Positions 16,729 to 23,980 of a DNA stretch of 64,000 nt are shown piece by piece; position 1 is the stretch's first letter, and each line of letters begins with the position of its first letter. Made by a program: the position numbers and the translations under genes. Source of the stretch: Brevibacterium permense (GTDB taxonomy: Bacteria; Actinomycetota; Actinomycetes; Actinomycetales; Brevibacteriaceae); the NCBI RefSeq assembly GCF_025506275.1, contig NZ_QYCP01000094.1:124001-188000 (forward strand), given 5' to 3'. The notes below the pieces were generated by a model. That model ran no database searches. It saw nothing but the letters and a program-made list of their open reading frames with translations, and was not told the DNA's origin.

Positions 16729-19194
16729 ATGTCATCAGGCGAATCCGGTGTCCTGGTCATCGCCGACGATCTCAGCGGCGCTGCCGAGGTCGCCGCCACA
16801 CTCGATCCGGGCACCCCGATCGTGCTCACCGCGTCGAGTGCAGAGTCCGCGACCGGCTCAGGTGACACCATCGCCGAGGCGAACGCCGGCGCAGAATCCG
16901 ATCGATCCTTCGCCGAGACGGTCGATACAGATCCCCGGGACCTCGTCGTCGATCTCGACTGCCGTTATCTGACAGCCGAGTCGGCCGGCGCCCGCACTTC
17001 GGCGGCGCTTCGTGACTTCGGCTCGCCCCGCGCCACACTCGTCAAGGTCGATTCCCTGCTGCGCGGCAATATCCGCGCCGCGCTCACTGCGGCCCTCGGC
17101 CACGCGAGCGGACCCGTGATCTTCGCTCCGGCACTTCCGCAGCAGAGCCGCACGGTCGTCGGCGGAGTGCCCTTCGACAACGGAATTCGGCTGAGCAGCA
17201 CCCGCGCCTGGAGCCTCGAGAACGGCAGCGCACCGGAGACGCTTTCGGATCTGTGCCCCGTCCCTGCCCGCCATTTGGGCCTCGACGAACTGCGATTGCT
17301 GCCAGGCAGCGATGCTGCCGACGTCTTCGACGACGCCGCTGACAGCCGCGACGTCGCTGTCAGCTCGGATGCCAGCATCGATGCCTCGAATGCCGGCTTC
17401 GGCGGCGAGCGCCTCATCACCGCCGATGCCGAGTCGATGGAGGATCTCACCCGTATCGTCACTCTCGCCGAGGCGACCTCAGCCATCCTCGTCGGCACTT
17501 CCGCACTCGCGCGCGCCCTGGCCGAGTGTCGAAGAGGCGGACTCACTGCGCCAAGCGACGCATCTGCCCAGGCCGATGCGGGTGACGCGGCAGAGGAACG
17601 GCCAGACCCGTCATCATTTCCGCGCACGCCCGCACGGGTCCTCACTCTCCTCGGCACCGCGGCGGAAAGGATCGAGACGCAGATCGCTCACCTGCGTGAC
17701 CACTCGGACACACGTGTGCTCGACTTCCCCGCCACCGCGGTGGCCGCATGGGCCGACGACCCCCACCGTCTCGGCGATTCCGCCGTACGCGTACGCGAGG
17801 CCCTGGCCGAGTCCCACCTCGTCGTCCGACTCACCGACACGGGGGCCTCCGTCGACCCTCGGCCACTGCCGGGCCTCCTCGCCGAACTCGCCACCCGTGC
17901 ACTGTCCGGATTCGGTCCCGTCGCCCTCGCCGCCGCCGGCGGCGAGACGGCACGAGCCGTGTTCGACCGCCTCGGCGTGCACCGGATCGAAGCGATCCGC
18001 GAAATCCACCCGGGTGCTGTCCTGTCCACGGTCGAGACCGCATCGGCGAGCATTGCCGACGATGTCGACTTCGCCGCCGTCGTCACCCGGCCCGGCGGCC
18101 AGGGCGGACCCGATTCCCTCACCCTCATCCACGCGGCTCTGACCACCGGTGAGCCCACCACGACGACCGCGGCCACCGTCGCGAACCACGAAGGAGAGTC
18201 AATGAACGCGCTTCCCACAGTCGCAGTGACCATGGGCGACGGGGCCGGCGTCGGCCCCGAGATCTGCATCGCCGCCTGCCTCGACCCCTCGGTGCTCGCC
18301 GTTGCCGCCCCCGTCGTCATCGGGGATGCCGCACGGCTCGAGCGGGCCGCGCAGGTGCTCGGCACCACGGTCGAGATCCGCGCCGTCGACTCCCCTGCCG
18401 ATGCCGAACACGTTCCCGGAGTCATCAATGTCATCGACCTCGCCCTCCTCCCGGGTGATCTGCCCTGGGGCGAACTCTCACCCGTCGCGGGAGATGCGGC
18501 GTTCCGCTACATCGAACGTGCCTCGCAGCTGGCGATGTCCGGTGAGGTGCAGGCGATCTGTACGGCGCCGCTCAACAAGGAGGCCCTCCACTCCGCCGGG
18601 CACAAGTACCCGGGGCACACCGAAATGCTCGCCTCGCTCACCGGCACCGAGGAGGTCTCGATGATGCTCTCCTCCCCCAAACTGCGCGTCATCCACGTGA
18701 CCACCCACATCGGACTCATCGATGCCGTGGCGAAGATCGAGCCCGGCCTCGTCGAACGCACCGTCCGCCGCGGCCACGATGCACTCGTCCGGGCAGGACT
18801 GGAGCGCCCGCACATCGGCGTCTGCGCGATCAACCCGCACGCAGGTGAGAACGGGCTCTTCGGCTACGGCGAAGAGGAGGAGAAGATCACTCCGGCGATC
18901 ACGAAGCTCCAGGCCGAGGGCATCGACGCCGTCGGGCCGCTGCCCGCCGACACCGCGTTCTTCCTCGCCGGCCGCGGCGACTACGACCTCATCGTCGCGA
19001 TGTACCACGACCAGGGGCACGGACCCATCAAGGTCCTCGGCATCGATGCCGGCGTCAACATCACCGTCGGCCTGCCGGTCATCCGCACCTCGGTCGATCA
19101 CGGCACCGCGTTCGACATCGCCGGCACCGGCAAGGTCGACACCGAGTCGATGAGCGAGGCGATGCGGCAGGCCGCAGCTCTCGCCGTCGTCTGA
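16729..19194 (+). CDS. Fused DUF1537 four-carbon-acid kinase and PdxA2-type dehydrogenase
   Basis: One open frame of 821 codons joins two enzymes. Residues 1-480 are a DUF1537 kinase (VLVIADDLSGAAEVAATLD at the start, KVDSLLRGN, then the carboxy nucleotide domain with AAGGETARAVFDRL and TRPGGQGGPDSL). From residue 492 comes a complete PdxA-like dehydrogenase: VAVTMGDGAGVGPEI, AICTAPLNKEAL, YPGHTEML, NPHAGENG and MYHDQGHGPIK, including the three metal-binding histidines. In known pathways the kinase phosphorylates D-threonate or D-erythronate and PdxA2 oxidatively decarboxylates the 4-phosphate to dihydroxyacetone phosphate. Normally these are separate genes. AAAGGAG precedes the first ATG. 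An internal ribosome site could also give a free dehydrogenase. Confidence 0.9.
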   Translation: MSSGESGVLVIADDLSGAAEVAATLDPGTPIVLTASSAESATGSGDTIAEANAGAESDRSFAETVDTDPRDLVVDLDCRYLTAESAGARTSAALRDFGSPRATLVKVDSLLRGNIRAALTAALGHASGPVIFAPALPQQSRTVVGGVPFDNGIRLSSTRAWSLENGSAPETLSDLCPVPARHLGLDELRLLPGSDAADVFDDAADSRDVAVSSDASIDASNAGFGGERLITADAESMEDLTRIVTLAEATSAILVGTSALARALAECRRGGLTAPSDASAQADAGDAAEERPDPSSFPRTPARVLTLLGTAAERIETQIAHLRDHSDTRVLDFPATAVAAWADDPHRLGDSAVRVREALAESHLVVRLTDTGASVDPRPLPGLLAELATRALSGFGPVALAAAGGETARAVFDRLGVHRIEAIREIHPGAVLSTVETASASIADDVDFAAVVTRPGGQGGPDSLTLIHAALTTGEPTTTTAATVANHEGESMNALPTVAVTMGDGAGVGPEICIAACLDPSVLAVAAPVVIGDAARLERAAQVLGTTVEIRAVDSPADAEHVPGVINVIDLALLPGDLPWGELSPVAGDAAFRYIERASQLAMSGEVQAICTAPLNKEALHSAGHKYPGHTEMLASLTGTEEVSMMLSSPKLRVIHVTTHIGLIDAVAKIEPGLVERTVRRGHDALVRAGLERPHIGVCAINPHAGENGLFGYGEEEEKITPAITKLQAEGIDAVGPLPADTAFFLAGRGDYDLIVAMYHDQGHGPIKVLGIDAGVNITVGLPVIRTSVDHGTAFDIAGTGKVDTESMSEAMRQAAALAVV
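18191..18204 (+). promoter_or_regulatory. Internal Shine-Dalgarno and in-frame ATG at the fusion joint
   Basis: AAGGAGAG lies 3 nt before an ATG at 18202, exactly where PdxA-like homology begins, and the frame is the same as the upstream kinase. The linker before it (about 20 Thr/Ala-rich residues) has no stop codon. It looks like the old start of a separate gene that may still be used. Confidence 0.6.
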
Positions 19195-19204
19195 GTCGCT
19201 GCTC

Positions 19205-19273
19205 TGCGCAGTCCGCGCGACCGTCGGACCGGGTTCTTCCCCCGCAGCGAGGCGGCTATGCGCGGTCCGCGCA
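19205..19273. promoter_or_regulatory. Two operators before the DeoR gene
   Basis: TGCGC-GGTCC-GCGCA at 19259-19273 is a perfect copy of the regulon repeat, and TGCGC-AGTCC-GCGCG at 19205-19219 has one mismatch. Their centres are 54 bp apart, suggesting cooperative binding and autoregulation. Confidence 0.65.
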
Positions 19274-19320
19274 AGAATCCGCGATACAGTGGCGATCAAC
19301 GACAACTGATCAGGAGTGAG

Positions 19321-20106
19321 ATGAACGCAGGCGAACGTCGCGAGGAGATCCTTCAACTTGTCCGAACGCAGGGCGAGATGAGCGTCGAGTCCCTGTCGGA
19401 GATGCTCAAGGTCACCGCGTCGACGATCCGTCGCGACCTCGCGAAGCTCACCGACTCGGGAGAGTTGGCCCGCACCTACGGCGGCGTCATCGCAGTCCCC
19501 ACGGAGTCCGAGACCACGCTGGCCGAACGCTCCCACGAAGCCCCCGAGGTGAAACGGGCCATCGGCTCCTGGTGCGCCAGACAGGTCCCGGCCGGCTCGC
19601 ATGTGCTCCTCGACGCCGGCACGACGACCGCGCAGGTCGCCCGTGCGCTCCGGGATACCGCGCCTCTGTCCGTGGTGTCCTCCGGCCTGACATCACTGCA
19701 GCAGATGGCCGACCTCGAAGAGGTCGAATTCACCCTCCTCGGCGGCCGCTATCGCCCCGTCAGCCAGGGTTTCATCGGCCCCATCACCGAGGCGGGGCTG
19801 GAGAAGTTCACGTTCGACTTCGCCTTCCTCGGCGCCGATGCCGTCACTGCCGAGGACGGCGTGTGCGAGGCCCTGCCCGAACAGGTCCGCCTCAAAGAGC
19901 TGATGAGCCGCCGCGCCACCCACGTCTTCGTTCTCGCCCATGCCGAGAAGCTCGGCCAGCGACCCTTCCATGCCTGGGCCGACCTCGGCAACGGCTGGAC
20001 GCTCGTCACCGACGATTCGGCCGATCCGGCGCAGATCACACCGTTCGAAGACCGCGGAATCGCCGTCGTCCGTGTCGACCAGATGGGCAACGCCGTGCAG
20101 AGCTGA
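19321..20106 (+). CDS. DeoR-family transcriptional repressor
   Basis: A 261-residue regulator. Residues 1-60 are the DeoR helix-turn-helix (RREEILQLVRTQGEMSVESL, then VTASTIRRDLAKL), and the rest is the DeoRC effector domain related to sugar-phosphate isomerases (LLDAGTTTAQVARAL, FLGADAVTAEDGVCE, VLAHAEKLGQ). Such proteins usually repress sugar or sugar-acid operons and release DNA on binding a phosphorylated intermediate. AGGAG stands 4 nt before the ATG at 19321. It follows the kinase-dehydrogenase gene, and two regulon repeats precede it. The phosphate made by the kinase is a sensible inducer, by inference. Confidence 0.9.
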   Translation: MNAGERREEILQLVRTQGEMSVESLSEMLKVTASTIRRDLAKLTDSGELARTYGGVIAVPTESETTLAERSHEAPEVKRAIGSWCARQVPAGSHVLLDAGTTTAQVARALRDTAPLSVVSSGLTSLQQMADLEEVEFTLLGGRYRPVSQGFIGPITEAGLEKFTFDFAFLGADAVTAEDGVCEALPEQVRLKELMSRRATHVFVLAHAEKLGQRPFHAWADLGNGWTLVTDDSADPAQITPFEDRGIAVVRVDQMGNAVQS

Positions 20107-20131
20107 CGGCACGCGAGCATACAGAAGCCCC

Positions 20132-20139
20132 GGGGGGGG
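20132..20139. repeat. G8 homopolymer tract
   Basis: Eight consecutive G in the 34-bp gap between the convergent DeoR and Asp-box genes, inside a GC-rich hairpin-like stretch (CCCC then G8 then CTCAGCCCC) that may act as terminator. A second tract of nine G lies on the other side of the Asp-box gene. Confidence 0.6.
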
Positions 20140-20140
20140 C

Positions 20141-21310
20141 TCAGCCCCAGAGTTTGCAGTCGGTGTGGACCTGATCCTCGACTCCGGAGATCCACTTCTC
20201 GTCGAAGACGACGTGTCGGATCGCCCGGCGGGAGCTAAAGGCGTAGACGACGTGGATGAGCCCGTCGGCGTCGACGATGCCGTGCGGGTACTCCTGCCGG
20301 CGATTGCTGCGCAGATTGCCCTCACCGGAGAACCCGTCACCGGGTTCGATGACTCGACGCACGGGCCAGGTGCGGCCCTCATCGTTCGACACCGCGATGA
20401 CGAGCCGCATCCGTTCGTACGGCCAGACCACCTCGCCGGGTTCCGTGGCGACCTGGTGCTCGTTCGAGACGAGCGCGAGCATGCCCGAGGGCAGGCGGAA
20501 GGCGCTGAGACCGGCGTTGTTGTTCGGCACCTCGGTGGCTTCGGGCACCGACCACGTCTCTCCTCCGTCTTCGGATCGGCTGAGGTAGACCCAGTCGGCG
20601 AAGCGTGAGCGGAAGAGGCTGACGAGGCGTCCCGGTTCGAGCTCGACGATGTTCGGGTGGACCCGGCCTGCGGCGTCGGGGAAATCGACCTGTCGCCAGG
20701 CCGATCCCTGATCCGAGGAGATCTGGACGACCGGCTGGTCGGAGCCGTTCTTCGAATCGTCGTCGAAGCACAGCCACTGAGTGTGCACCCACCTCCCATC
20801 CTCAAGGACCTGGATGGGCTGTCGGCAGAACGTTCCTTCGCGGTCGAAGAGCGTCTCCGGTTCGCTCCAGCTCACTCCGTCGTCGGTCGAACGGATCATC
20901 TTGACCACGGAGGTGTGCTGGAGGTTGAAGGTCTCCGGCACTCCGGACTGCCGCGACAGCTGGGAGGTATAGACGAGCCAGATCGTCCCGTCGGGGGCGG
21001 CGAAGAGACCGGGGTTCTGGTCGGATCGGATCTCATCGTGGGTCACAGCCGCCGAGGCGGTCCACCGCCTCGTATCGAAGTCGAACCGGGAGACCAGGAT
21101 GTCGATGTCCTTGTTTCCCTCATCGCTGCCGCCGAACCAGGCGGCCAGCAGACCGCCGCCGGGCAGGGACAGGATCGACGGCGCGTGGTTCGAGCGCCGA
21201 TCGGTCGGGACCACCGCGGCCGCGGAACCGTCGTCCTCGAAGAAGCGGAGCCGGCCGTCAGCCGACGGTGCGGGAACTCGTTCGAGTGCGGGCTGGGACA
21301 GCAGTGTCAT
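20141..21310 (-). CDS. Asp-box (BNR) sialidase-like protein, cytosolic
   Basis: A 389-residue six-bladed beta-propeller type protein with four Asp-box motifs: STDDGVSW, SSDQGSAW, SEDGGETW and SNDEGRTW. It belongs to the sialidase/neuraminidase superfamily (BNR_2 type). There is no signal peptide or membrane segment, so it should be cytoplasmic, unlike secreted sialidases. The ATG at 21310 follows GGAGGAGA; an ATG five codons earlier overlaps this ribosome site. It is the second gene after an NRAMP-like permease. No NanE or NanK homologues are nearby, so a role on a small sugar-acid derivative is as likely as true sialidase activity. Confidence 0.78.
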   Translation of the reverse strand: MTLLSQPALERVPAPSADGRLRFFEDDGSAAAVVPTDRRSNHAPSILSLPGGGLLAAWFGGSDEGNKDIDILVSRFDFDTRRWTASAAVTHDEIRSDQNPGLFAAPDGTIWLVYTSQLSRQSGVPETFNLQHTSVVKMIRSTDDGVSWSEPETLFDREGTFCRQPIQVLEDGRWVHTQWLCFDDDSKNGSDQPVVQISSDQGSAWRQVDFPDAAGRVHPNIVELEPGRLVSLFRSRFADWVYLSRSEDGGETWSVPEATEVPNNNAGLSAFRLPSGMLALVSNEHQVATEPGEVVWPYERMRLVIAVSNDEGRTWPVRRVIEPGDGFSGEGNLRSNRRQEYPHGIVDADGLIHVVYAFSSRRAIRHVVFDEKWISGVEDQVHTDCKLWG

Positions 21311-21352
21311 GGGTGTCTCCTCCATGTCTTGGCAACGGAATCAGGATATGCA

Positions 21353-21361
21353 GGGGGGGGG
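21353..21361. repeat. G9 homopolymer tract
   Basis: Nine consecutive G in the 91-bp gap between the second NRAMP-like gene and the Asp-box gene. On the minus strand it is a run of C in the leader of the Asp-box gene, 43 nt before its start. Confidence 0.6.
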
Positions 21362-21401
21362 CGCCTCGGCGGGGGAATCCCGGACCGACGGTCCGAACTC
21401 A

Positions 21402-22775
21402 TCATCCGAACGCAGTCTGGAACATCGAGGGGATCTGCATTGCGATCTGGACGCCGACGACGATGGCGATGATGCCCAGGAGAAGCAGCAGTCCGGTCTG
21501 CCACTTCCGGTTGACCGCGTAGGAGTGCATGTGCTTCTTCCGTGAGGTCAGCAGCAGGATGCACACGACGATGATCGGGAGGCTGAGCACGGTCGAGATC
21601 GCGGTGCCGACGATGTTGAGCGAGATGAGATCCGGGGCGCCGGGGATCGTCGAGGCCAGGGGCAGGATGATGAAGACGATCGACTGGATCCACCGGAAGG
21701 CGGGATTCTCCTCGTCACGGCCGAGGAACTTCCGCATCGACGGCACGGTGTGGTTGATGCCGTTGACGGCCAGCTGGGAGAACCCGCGCGACTGCGGCGG
21801 GAAGCTCGTCATCGCGGCGAAGAAGATGCACATCCACAGCAGATAAGGGCCGATCGGACCGACGGCGACCGAAAGCATATGGGAGAGGTCGAATTCGTCG
21901 GCGATGGAGAAACCGGGGTGGGCGGCACTGAATTCGGCGGCGACGATCCAGAACAACAGGTTGATGATGAGCAGCGGGGCCATGCCGGCAATGAGGTCGA
22001 ACTGCTGGATCTTCCGATACTTCGGCCCGACCCAGCCCTTGTCGCGCATGAATCCGGAATAGAGGAGGTTGGGCATGTTGCCGGCGATGGTGCCGATCGT
22101 CGCCGAGGCGATGACGATGGGCGCGAACGCCGAGGTGTTCTGCTCCTTCGGGATCTCGAAGGCCATGCCCTGGACGAACCCGGCGATGTCGAAGGTGCCG
22201 ATCTTGATGAGTGCGTAGACGAAGGCGATGATCATCGCGACCGAGGCGAAACGGGCGAAGTATTCGAGGACGACGAACTGCTTCCGCAGCATGACCAGAG
22301 ACAGAGTGAGCGCAACGATGATGATCGCGCAGAAGAACCTGCCCCAGCTGCCTCCCCACTCACCTCCGGTGAGCTCGTGGAGCCCGACGGACGCAGCGAG
22401 GAGGAAGGTGGCTTGGGTGATGAAGCCGGCGATGAGGACGACCGCGGCCATGATCCCCGGCAGCACCGGCGACAGGCGGGCGAATCCGTCGAGGATCTGA
22501 GTATCGCCGTGCTTGTTCATCAGCGTGTACTTCGCGATGGACGAGATGATGAACGTGCGGGCGACGAGCGAGAGGATGAGCGTCCACAGCAGCGCATACC
22601 CGTAGGAGGCGCCGGAGACGGAGGAGCTGACGAGGTCGCCGGTGCCCAGGAAGGACATGGCCAGCACGAGGCCGGGGCCGACCGAGGTGACGAGACCGAG
22701 ACCGCGCGGCAGCGGATTCTGCGCGGGCATCGAAGAGACAGAGCTGCGTTTCACGCTATGGACGTCGGCGGCCAT
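21402..22775 (-). CDS. Second non-canonical NRAMP-family transporter
   Basis: A 457-residue polytopic protein of the NRAMP fold with about 11 segments. TM1 reads GPGLVLAMSFLGTGDLVSSS, so the DPGN metal site is replaced by GTGD; TM6 has TIAGNMPNLLYSGF, keeping a Met-Pro-Asn but not the usual context. It is only distantly like the permease at 11054. GGGAG lies 7 nt before the ATG. It leads a two-gene operon with the Asp-box protein and is divergent from a TauE-like permease across a 238-bp gap rich in TGCGC/GCGCA half sites. Transport of an organic acid is inferred from context; a metal cannot be ruled out. Confidence 0.8.
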   Translation of the reverse strand: MAADVHSVKRSSVSSMPAQNPLPRGLGLVTSVGPGLVLAMSFLGTGDLVSSSVSGASYGYALLWTLILSLVARTFIISSIAKYTLMNKHGDTQILDGFARLSPVLPGIMAAVVLIAGFITQATFLLAASVGLHELTGGEWGGSWGRFFCAIIIVALTLSLVMLRKQFVVLEYFARFASVAMIIAFVYALIKIGTFDIAGFVQGMAFEIPKEQNTSAFAPIVIASATIGTIAGNMPNLLYSGFMRDKGWVGPKYRKIQQFDLIAGMAPLLIINLLFWIVAAEFSAAHPGFSIADEFDLSHMLSVAVGPIGPYLLWMCIFFAAMTSFPPQSRGFSQLAVNGINHTVPSMRKFLGRDEENPAFRWIQSIVFIILPLASTIPGAPDLISLNIVGTAISTVLSLPIIVVCILLLTSRKKHMHSYAVNRKWQTGLLLLLGIIAIVVGVQIAMQIPSMFQTAFG

Positions 22776-22884
22776 GGCTGCACTCCCATGTGTAGATGGA
22801 CATCTGTGCGATTGCCCGATGAATGATGCAAGGATTGGTCCGCGTCATCACCGTGCACAATCTTCGTAAAGACTAGCGCATTTA

Positions 22885-22965
22885 TGCGTGTTGTGCGCAA
22901 GTGATCTCGCGAAAAAGATGCTGAACTGTTCATTCTGCGCATAGACTGGGTGCATAGTCCGCGCA
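22885..22965. promoter_or_regulatory. Operator-like repeats between NRAMP-like and TauE genes
   Basis: TGCGT-GTTGT-GCGCA (22885-22899) matches the regulon repeat in 9 of 10 arm bases, and TGCAT-AGTCC-GCGCA (22951-22965) in 8 of 10. Isolated TGCGC and GCGCA half sites and a CGCAT-TT-ATGCG palindrome lie between and beside them. They can serve both divergent genes. Confidence 0.55.
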
Positions 22966-23013
22966 ATCTGCGCCGCATGGTCCAATGTTTCAAGGCAGAG
23001 GAAAGAGGAGACG

Positions 23014-23742
23014 ATGGAGATCGTCCAGTACCTGATCATCGGGATCGTGGTGCTGAGCTCAGCCTGCCTGCAGGGCTCCATCGGGTTCGGCCTCGGTATG
23101 ATCACCGCACCGGTGCTCGCGCTCCTGCGCCCCGATCTGCTGCCGTCCGCTCTTCTGCTGTTGGCCACCCTCACCTCATTCACGGCGTTCGCCCGTGAGC
23201 GTCAGGACGTCGATTGGAAGCTCGTCGGCTGGGGCGCACTCGGACGACTGCCCGGCATCGCGATCGGCACCGCCGCCGTGGTGCTGCTGCCGGATTCCGG
23301 ACTGTCTCTGATGCTCGCGATCACCGTCCTCGCCGGTGCCGCATTCAGCCTTGTCGGCTGGTCACCGGCGGCCTCGCACCGCAATATGTTCATCGCATCG
23401 TCGGTCTCGGGGATCTTCGGCACGGCCACGAGCATCGGCGGACCCCCGATCAGCCTCATCATGCGCTCGCTCGATCCGTCGTCGATGCGCTCGACGATGA
23501 GCGCCTACTTCACCCTCGGCAGCATCCTGTCTCTGACGGGACTGACCATCGGCGGCGAAGTCGGCACCAGGCACCTCATCGCGGCGGCGGTCCTGCTGCC
23601 GTTCATGCTCATCGGACTGTGGCTGTCGAACTTCGTCATCCGACGCGCCGACCGCCGACTCCTCTACCGCCTCGCCGTCGGCGCCTCGATCGTCGGCGCG
23701 CTCCTCGTCATCGTCGAAGTCGTTCGCTCTCACCTCGCCTGA
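23014..23742 (+). CDS. TauE/SafE-family membrane permease
   Basis: A 242-residue protein with about eight membrane segments, beginning LSSACLQGSIGFGLGMITAP, the typical first TauE/SafE repeat, with the second half starting SVSGIFGTATSIGGPPISLI. The family moves sulfite, sulfonates and other small organic anions across the cytoplasmic membrane, often outward. GAGGAG precedes the ATG by 5 nt. It is divergent from the second NRAMP-like gene and shares its operator region, so it may export an anion made by this pathway. Confidence 0.82.
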   Translation: MEIVQYLIIGIVVLSSACLQGSIGFGLGMITAPVLALLRPDLLPSALLLLATLTSFTAFARERQDVDWKLVGWGALGRLPGIAIGTAAVVLLPDSGLSLMLAITVLAGAAFSLVGWSPAASHRNMFIASSVSGIFGTATSIGGPPISLIMRSLDPSSMRSTMSAYFTLGSILSLTGLTIGGEVGTRHLIAAAVLLPFMLIGLWLSNFVIRRADRRLLYRLAVGASIVGALLVIVEVVRSHLA

Positions 23743-23812
23743 CCAGACCCGACCAGACAACAGACCGAATCTGCCACTTAACTACCACTCAGTTCTACTA
23801 TCAAGTAATGTG

Positions 23813-23828
23813 TGTGACGCCCGTCACA
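23813..23828. promoter_or_regulatory. CRP/GlxR-type palindrome before the lipase
   Basis: TGTGA-CGCCCG-TCACA is a perfect match to the TGTGA-N6-TCACA consensus of CRP and the actinobacterial cAMP regulator GlxR. It lies 153 bp before the lipase start in a locally AT-richer gap and fits cAMP-dependent control. Confidence 0.65.
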
Positions 23829-23980
23829 ATCAGGGCGTCCAACGGTGAACACTCTGGCCGACAGCACCCCGTCACCACACTGACCTCACCGTCACGGTGC
23901 ACTCCACCGCGATCTGCACCGACACTACTGTCCCGCACCTTCTCAATGCCGAGAGACATGGCAGAACAGGACCACCGCCT

